Assembly: GCF_000210295.1 (NCBI RefSeq)
Contig: NC_026742.1
Coordinates: 992,001-1,056,000 of the forward strand
Direction of reading: 5' to 3'
DNA length: 64,000 nt
From: Trypanosoma brucei gambiense DAL972
Taxonomy: Eukaryota; Euglenozoa; Kinetoplastea; Trypanosomatida; Trypanosomatidae
Positions within the stretch are counted from its first letter, which is position 1. Each line of letters begins with the position of its first letter. The position numbers and the translations under genes were made by a program. The notes under the pieces are model-generated. The model saw nothing but the letters and a program-made list of their open reading frames with translations. It ran no database searches and was not told the DNA's origin. Positions 58,450-64,000 of the stretch are shown here, in pieces.

Positions 58450-59495
58450 GCCAACGCGACACGACCAGCGTGCTTTCGGGTCGCTGCTAATAGCTCTGCC
58501 CCTACTTGCGAGGTTGCTTCAGAAGGGAAGAGGAAAGAAACAAACAAAGCGGTAAAGGTAAGGATCGAGAGAATAACAAATGTTTGTATGCGGAGGAAAG
58601 GCGACAACGACAGTCCCTCACCTCCAGCGGATGGGCTCACAAGACTAACCGTCAGAGCGGATGCACACGGTAGCGGAGAGGTTGTCACGTGGAACGTAGA
58701 GTCGCGGACGAAAGCAGCAGGGCCCACACTACCAAATATGAACTTAGAAACCAATTCCAACTGCGCATGTTACCCTTGCATAATGCAGGGCTACTTCCCT
58801 CTTCGTCAAACCCACACACACGTGGGGGACAAGAAAAAAGATAACTGAAGGAAGCAATACGTATTTTCCGTTTTCTTTTTTCAATTTCCCCGATGCTCCT
58901 TCGTGTCCAGGTGCGACGTTTCATACACAAGGCGCAGCAGTGATTAAATGGTGAAATAAACTGTCATATAACACTTAAGATCGTGGCTCTCAAATCGACA
59001 CACCACGTCAACATGAAGCCACTAAAAAAGAGGTGAGAAAAGGAAGAAGGAAAACGAAACCGCTCACCGTTTTCGTGAACCAAGACAAAAAGAAATAATT
59101 TACCATGGCTAACTACGTGTCGGTACTGTTATCCTTCCCTCCCCTCACACACACACACACACACGTATTCTTGCATGTGCGTCCATTCACTCCCCACTTG
59201 TATATTTAACGCGCTCAACGGCACCTACGCAAATCACCGCATCCCACCATTAAGAGGAAAAACAAAAAAGAAAGGACACAAAAAACGACCCACATACGTC
59301 ACGAAGACAAAAAGCACCTGCCACCGTACAAGGTTCAACCCTTTGTGTCAATAAAGGTCCAAACAAACAGGGATTTCAAAAGGCAGCTAAAGCAAAAGCA
59401 ACATTATATATTTATATATATATATATGTATACAACACCGAGAAGCTGGTCACCGTAACACAGTTTATGTAGTAGCCGTGTTTCATAAATAACCT
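58450..59495. other. Intergenic region, about 1.05 kb
   Basis: Includes an AC repeat at 59146-59164, TA runs at 59405-59428 and purine runs near 58520-58545 and 59036-59060. Frames of 80-214 codons on either strand overlap RRP36 or are random. It should hold the 3' UTR of the TVP15-like gene and the RRP36 splice site. Confidence 0.5.
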
Positions 59496-59960
59496 TCACT
59501 GATCTTTATATACGGGAAGGTTTACAAAGCAATTCACAACAAACATGAGGAAGCCAAGAACTGTGGTAATCACGCAAGATGTGTAGCGGAGCGGTGTGCC
59601 ACCAACAGCAATAGCACCCAGGAAAATGTAAAAGAGGCCTCGCCCCGAATATGTTGTGAGGAAGTAGAAGTACCTAAGCCACAAATAAACTCCACGGCGG
59701 ATGCCCTCAAATCTACGCAACTCTGCCGACAGGCCCAAGAAGGCGAACACCAACATGTATAGTTCCAAGAAGGTGTCAGCAACTGTGTTGTTTCGCACAA
59801 CGAGGGTTACTAAACTGCTGCTGATTACAAGGGCCATCGCAATTATAGACAAAATAAGGAAGACGAGGGACCAGGCGTCACCCTTCGAATCCACAACCCC
59901 TTCCTTTGATTGTTTACTTCCGGCCTCAGCAACACCGGCTGCTGTTTCACCACCTTTCAT
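59496..59960 (-). CDS. TVP15/COPI-associated-type four-span membrane protein
   Basis: A 154-residue protein with four predicted membrane segments: 'WSLVFLILSIIAMALVISSS' (about 29-50), 'FLELYMLVFAFLGLSAEL' (about 64-82), a central 'LRYFYFLTTYSGRGLFYIFL' (about 94-114) and 'CVITTVLGFLMFVVNCFVNL' (about 128-147). The 'Y.L.FA..…E' and 'RG.FYIFLG' patterns match the COPI-associated/Tvp15 family of small Golgi membrane proteins. The N-terminal 28 residues are hydrophilic and charged. Function in the family is poorly defined, with links to vesicle traffic in the late Golgi. Confidence 0.8.
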   Translation of the reverse strand: MKGGETAAGVAEAGSKQSKEGVVDSKGDAWSLVFLILSIIAMALVISSSLVTLVVRNNTVADTFLELYMLVFAFLGLSAELRRFEGIRRGVYLWLRYFYFLTTYSGRGLFYIFLGAIAVGGTPLRYTSCVITTVLGFLMFVVNCFVNLPVYKDQ

Positions 59961-60219
59961 CCCTTATGTATATACCTGATCACTTAAGAAAACCACAACT
60001 CCAGGGGTGAATGGTATGAGAGGGGAGAGAAATGTTGCCATTGGTGTCGCACAACATATACAAGCCCTTACGGTGAAGGGAAGAGAAGGAGAGAAAGAAA
60101 CAACAAACTGATAACAGAAATAGAAGGCTGGGAAGAGTATCGACCGGCCACCGGAGTATATATGTAGGGATATACGGCAAAAGCCTTTCACTGAGGCTAC
60201 CACCCCTAGAGAAAATTGC

Positions 60220-60621
60220 TTACTCACTAACGCCCTCAAACAGCGCGTACACTTCCTTTAGGTGGGACTCTGTGATGTGAGGAAGCACATTATAGAAGGC
60301 GAGCATATTCCTCCGGGCGAGTGACGTAAAGCAATGTCGATGTGTAGAATCCAATCCATCAGACGCTTTGCGTAGGGATGTCGATGGTGCTACCATCATC
60401 ACCTCCTGATACCGATCATCCTCCAGCATGATACGCATTGCGCGGTGCAAATCCTCTTTTGTCAACCGCTGCTTTACACGTTGAACGTCGGAAGGAGTTA
60501 CGCGCGCTAAGTCATCGGCGGTAACGCGGCGTGCGCGTTCCTCCAACGAGAGTACAGGATGAACTTCCATCGGAGTTGATGCACTAGGCGTGGTCCAAAA
60601 CCATGACACCATGCTGCACAT
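60220..60621 (-). CDS. Small unknown helical protein
   Basis: A 133-residue protein. The first ~18 residues include 'MVSWFWTT', mildly hydrophobic; Met18 ('MEVHPVLSLEERARR') is an alternative start. The rest is charged and helical, with a short internal repetition ('VTADDLARVTPSDVQRVKQR', then 'LTKEDLHRAMRIMLEDD'). No domain is recognised. The gene sits in close spacing between TVP15-like and TCF25-like genes, and its strand and spacing support reality. Confidence 0.65.
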   Translation of the reverse strand: MCSMVSWFWTTPSASTPMEVHPVLSLEERARRVTADDLARVTPSDVQRVKQRLTKEDLHRAMRIMLEDDRYQEVMMVAPSTSLRKASDGLDSTHRHCFTSLARRNMLAFYNVLPHITESHLKEVYALFEGVSE

Positions 60622-60892
60622 TAACTATCACAATTCTCGGCCTGTTGCCTCCTTCCTTCACTTCTCTCCTTCTGCCTTAGGGTAAAGACGCGAAGTATGG
60701 TAATGAATGAGGATGTGAGGAAAAGTGTTCGGCACTCAAGCTTGAATAGTTGGCTCCTCGCAACATGAGGGCGAGCATCCCGGCGCATGCACAACATGGG
60801 CAGAGTATTCCATCCATATGTTCTCAGCCCATTACTATGCTTCACAACCGTGAATTGATTACTGAAACAACTGCAGACGTTCATGAAGAGCT
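60622..60892. other. Short spacer
   Basis: About 270 bases: the TCF25-like 3' UTR and the splice site of the small gene. A purine-poor/CT-rich stretch at about 60645-60680 as printed is not a sense tract. No gene is seen. Confidence 0.4.
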
Positions 60893-63388
60893 TCACTGCG
60901 AACCGCGCGTACGCCAAAACCATTCATCGTCACCGTCAATGGCATCTTCGAGTGAGAAACTAGATTCCTCTGTGTTCCAGCTACTATCAGTCACCCACTC
61001 GGAGGTATCAGAAGGCTCATCAGACTCGATCTCCTCTAGTCGCCTTTGTCTGTTTCGCCCCGTTACGGGGTCATCGATTCCAGCAGCACGCAAAGCTTCA
61101 CGTAGAGCCATGTCTCGTGTGTTATTCCACGGTAAAAAAGTCCGTAGAAAAAGGGCGATATGATTCTGTTGTTGCACCATTTGCAATTCACGACCATCCG
61201 TCTCAAACATCATTTCGTATAGAGCAAGCTGCTCCACAGGAGTCCCTACCGTCGGGGGAAGTTCACCATAAAGTGCTCTGAAGCGAAGAAGCATGTCCTG
61301 TTCAGATGGTGTCAACGCGCGTTGGCCGACCCGCCAAGCCTCCTCCCGTGCGTCTTCCGCCGTCACCTCATTAGGATCGAGCAGATGTGCAGGAATCGCC
61401 GCCATTACTGTGCCCATCAGGTCTTCCTCCCTCAACATTTCGTGTTCCCATGGTGTTGGCACATCAGCGCAGGGATTTGCAGCGCTGACGCTGAGGGACT
61501 TTAGGTAAACACCACTTTCCTCGGTAATAACGCGCCGCAGAAAGCCGCTCGGCTCCGCGGCGTTCCACATCTCTGCATTCCTCGCAACCCACAGGGTTGC
61601 CACACGGAGTCTTTGCCCACCGTTATTATTCATGTGCCCCTTTACTACCTCTTTCCATGCCGCAGGGGCTACACTAGGCTGAGCCTGGCTTCCTACTTTT
61701 TCAACAAGCAAAACAGCGGCGGAGGGGAACCGCCCGATGGCATCAGCCAGCATCACACCAGAAGGTGGGGTGTCGTGGAATGCATGAAGCTCCGCTGGAG
61801 AAATATCCCGTATCACTCTTGACAGTTTCCCACCTTTTTGTGTGTGAGTTGCCTCCTCACGCTCCAGAAAGAGTTTTGCAAGAGCAGCGCTAAAGAAGAA
61901 TCCTGGGAGCGTTGACAAGGACAAGGCCAACTCGTGGTTAGACAAGTTACTACACCCACTGTTCACGCACTCTGCGGTTGGGGGAAGGGTCCTCGAATTA
62001 GGGATGCGGCAGGACTCTCGTATCAAAAGGTAGTACACATGAACGAGCCATGCCCATCCTTTCGATCGCAGTGCCAAGTAGTCGAGTAGAAACAGTGACC
62101 CAAATGGATCCTTTGGGTCAAGGGAGTACAGTAATTTGCATGTCTCCCATGCTGTCCTCACTGCCGCTTTTCTGAGGGCGTGGTGTATACCACAACGCAG
62201 AACTTGAAACAATTGTTTATTCGAGGGTATGCTGAAAGGTACGCAACGCTGCCGCGCCGTTTGACGGAGTGGAAAAGATTGAAGCAACACACCCAGGTGA
62301 TAAAGGGCAAGATCAATAACCTCCAACGCACGCGGCACGTTTCCCATCGTTTCAAACACGTTACTTACGACGATTAATGTCGGGATGTGGTATGGCGTTT
62401 TGCCCAGGCACCCCATAAGACCATCCACTGCATCCACCAGCTTCTCGCACTCTGCGAGGTCTGCATCCGCACGTTGTGACTCTGGGGCAGACACATCAAG
62501 ATAGTACACTTTTGTTCTATTACTACCGTTTCCAGCGATATCGTCATGGTCATCCATCCCCGGTTTCCTCAGCACTAACTTTGTGCCAAGTCCGTCGTAT
62601 CGGGGCCAGCAGTAGCGGTTTGGCGTCGACAGAACACTGGAGCGGAAGCGCGGCAGATTATGCATATGCTCCTCAAAAAGTTGGGATGTGGGTCTACTTT
62701 CAGGACGACGAGCTGGAGTTCGACCATCCCCAAGGTCTTCTACCGCTGCTGCCCCAAAGCGCCGGATACGTTCCGAGCGGCTGTTGAGCATTTGGGGGTT
62801 ACACAATGAAAGAAGTCCAAGGAGATCTTCGGATCCTTCTGCGTCACCAGCTCCATTTCGACGGAATGCATTATTCGCCGTATCTTTCTCCCGCTCTCGC
62901 AAGGCTGCCTCCAGCAGAAGTTCTTCCTCAAGTTCTTCCTCGCGCCGCCTGGCCTTCTTCCTTTTGTTTTGCCGCTTCTTTTTGCATTGCTCCCTTTGCA
63001 CAATTTGTTGCTGTTGACTCGTCGCATTAAATGACAGGTCCTTTCCCTCAACCTCCATCGCGTTATCATACTCACTCTTAGGCCTAACCGTGGTCTTCCT
63101 CGTTGGTTTCTGTTTCACCAACCCCTGTCGGTCCTCGTCGTTCGTTCCATCGCATTCCAGAGACCGCGGAGATGCACCAGTGATGCTGGTTTCAGCTGCT
63201 TTCTTTGGCTGCTGCTCCTGAGGTTGATTATCGCCTGCCGCTCCCGCTGGCGCCTTCCGTTGAGCCTTTGATTTACCGACACTCTTTGGCAGCTTCATAG
63301 TTGGCGGATGGTAGTCCTCATCATCGGCGTCAGCGCCTGTTGAGGCCTTCACAATATTCTGCAACCGCCGGATCTGCCGAGTTGACAT
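60893..63388 (-). CDS. TCF25: TCF25/Rqc1-family protein (ribosome quality control)
   Basis: I choose Met11 of the open frame at 63388 ('MSTRQIRRLQ'), as the family starts MSRRALRRL, giving 831 residues. TCF25/Rqc1 works with Listerin and NEMF on stalled 60S complexes, promoting K48-linked ubiquitin chains. The basic N-terminal third has 'CKKKRQNKRKKARRREEELE' and Glu-rich runs. The Tcf25 domain spans about 255-560 ('HIPTLIVVSNVFETMGNVPR', 'RCGIHHALRKAAVRTAWETC', 'KLLYSLDPKDPFGSLFLLDY', 'GWAWLVHVYYLL'), made of TPR-like helices. The C-terminus is acidic, ending with Glu/Asp/Ser-rich sequence. Function in trypanosomes is inferred from family. Confidence 0.92.
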   Translation of the reverse strand: MSTRQIRRLQNIVKASTGADADDEDYHPPTMKLPKSVGKSKAQRKAPAGAAGDNQPQEQQPKKAAETSITGASPRSLECDGTNDEDRQGLVKQKPTRKTTVRPKSEYDNAMEVEGKDLSFNATSQQQQIVQREQCKKKRQNKRKKARRREEELEEELLLEAALREREKDTANNAFRRNGAGDAEGSEDLLGLLSLCNPQMLNSRSERIRRFGAAAVEDLGDGRTPARRPESRPTSQLFEEHMHNLPRFRSSVLSTPNRYCWPRYDGLGTKLVLRKPGMDDHDDIAGNGSNRTKVYYLDVSAPESQRADADLAECEKLVDAVDGLMGCLGKTPYHIPTLIVVSNVFETMGNVPRALEVIDLALYHLGVLLQSFPLRQTARQRCVPFSIPSNKQLFQVLRCGIHHALRKAAVRTAWETCKLLYSLDPKDPFGSLFLLDYLALRSKGWAWLVHVYYLLIRESCRIPNSRTLPPTAECVNSGCSNLSNHELALSLSTLPGFFFSAALAKLFLEREEATHTQKGGKLSRVIRDISPAELHAFHDTPPSGVMLADAIGRFPSAAVLLVEKVGSQAQPSVAPAAWKEVVKGHMNNNGGQRLRVATLWVARNAEMWNAAEPSGFLRRVITEESGVYLKSLSVSAANPCADVPTPWEHEMLREEDLMGTVMAAIPAHLLDPNEVTAEDAREEAWRVGQRALTPSEQDMLLRFRALYGELPPTVGTPVEQLALYEMMFETDGRELQMVQQQNHIALFLRTFLPWNNTRDMALREALRAAGIDDPVTGRNRQRRLEEIESDEPSDTSEWVTDSSWNTEESSFSLEDAIDGDDEWFWRTRGSQ

Positions 63389-64000
63389 TAGCAACGTACT
63401 GTGGGGGCTACTCACCACCTAAAAACCTTCGCACTTTCATGAAGCACATATCATATTATATGGGAGAAAGGGGTGAAGCAACAAGGGTGGAAAGTGGAGT
63501 TAGCCGGCAAAATAATAATAATGGAGCCAGAATGAGCGCATGTGAGTAAGTTCCAAAAGCAAGGGTGTCACACTTTTCTGCAGTCGCACCCTTGCACGAC
63601 GGAGCGTGAAGGAAACGAATTGCCAAAAGCACTTTTCATAGCATCCTCCTTTTCTTTATTATTTTGGGGAGTGAGGGGTGAGAGCTGGAAGGGAGGCAAA
63701 GGGTGGGATAGGCACGCGTGGTTTCTGCCCGGCATCAAATACTATCAGTGATATTAAGAAAACAGAAAGCTCGCATGCAATCCTCGAAACAATATATATA
63801 TATATATATATATATGCACTTGTTTGTATATGGGTCGTTAAGGTCGGAATGACGCATAGCAGGCTGTATCTAGTGTTCGTTCACTCTTATGGTAAGATGT
63901 AATGACGTGCGCAAAACTGTGCACGAACAGTACAATAAATGTAAATAAATGAGAACAACAAAGAAAATAATATTTAACTTAGGTCTTCGTCCAAACGGAT
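63389..64000. other. Right-edge intergenic region
   Basis: Upstream of the TCF25-like gene. Contains purine-rich DNA at 63460-63530 and 63660-63715 (pyrimidine-rich in the transcript, likely splice signals) and a 25-base AT run at 63791-63815. No gene end is visible before 64000. Confidence 0.5.
63791..63815. repeat. AT dinucleotide microsatellite
   Basis: About 12 uninterrupted units in the right-edge spacer. Confidence 0.9.

Noticed and set aside
58204..58848. 214-codon plus-strand frame
   Set aside because: Antisense to RRP36 and its upstream region; no domain.

Overview
The window looks like nuclear chromosomal DNA of a Trypanosoma brucei-group kinetoplastid. Every convincing gene lies on the minus strand, in one head-to-tail array of intron-free reading frames. 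No strand switch is visible, and gaps are filled with pyrimidine tracts (purine runs as printed), AG acceptors and AT-rich low-complexity DNA. This is the layout of a polycistronic transcription unit processed by spliced-leader trans-splicing, read from 64000 towards 1. The gene content (mitochondrial pseudo-rhomboid, NAC alpha pair, L10 pair) reminds me of T. brucei chromosome 9. That is memory-based inference, not a search result.

In transcription order (high to low coordinates): a TCF25/Rqc1-type protein (60.9-63.4 kb), a small unknown protein, a TVP15/COPI-associated membrane protein, the rRNA-processing factor RRP36, a CLC chloride/proton antiporter-like protein (54.8-57.6 kb), an acidic HIRIP3-like candidate histone chaperone, a split SET-domain protein (50.1-52.2 kb), two unknown proteins, an adenylate/UMP-CMP kinase, ribosomal protein L10 copy 2 (44.9-45.5 kb), and a mitochondrial DnaJ.

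The middle of the array has a RING-type protein, a twin CX9C protein, Elongin C, a probably myristoylated TPR/IQ protein, an unknown disordered protein, mitochondrial ribosomal protein L30, a protease-dead rhomboid resembling TimRhom I, a Siw14-type phosphatase lacking its catalytic arginine, a basic repeat-bearing protein and a peptide deformylase with a changed motif 1. The low-coordinate end has Pescadillo, a candidate axonemal protein, an LRR-like protein, a J-domain protein fused to a polytopic membrane region, two tandem NAC alpha genes, L10 copy 1, WASH1, a TRAPPC13-like protein and an unknown gene cut by the left edge.

The genes do not form one pathway, as is usual for kinetoplastid arrays. 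Even so, many serve protein synthesis and folding: L10 twice, NAC alpha twice, Pescadillo, RRP36, mL30, deformylase, TCF25 and two J-proteins. The most interesting points are two gene duplications with the same 'splice signal plus CDS' architecture, three family members that kept their fold but lost or changed catalytic residues (rhomboid, phosphatase, deformylase), and several lineage-odd signalling or chromatin proteins. Several open frames continue upstream through the pyrimidine tract; for those I give the start downstream of the tract. I saw no tRNA, rRNA, transposon, VSG or CRISPR sequence and no single obvious new multi-gene system.
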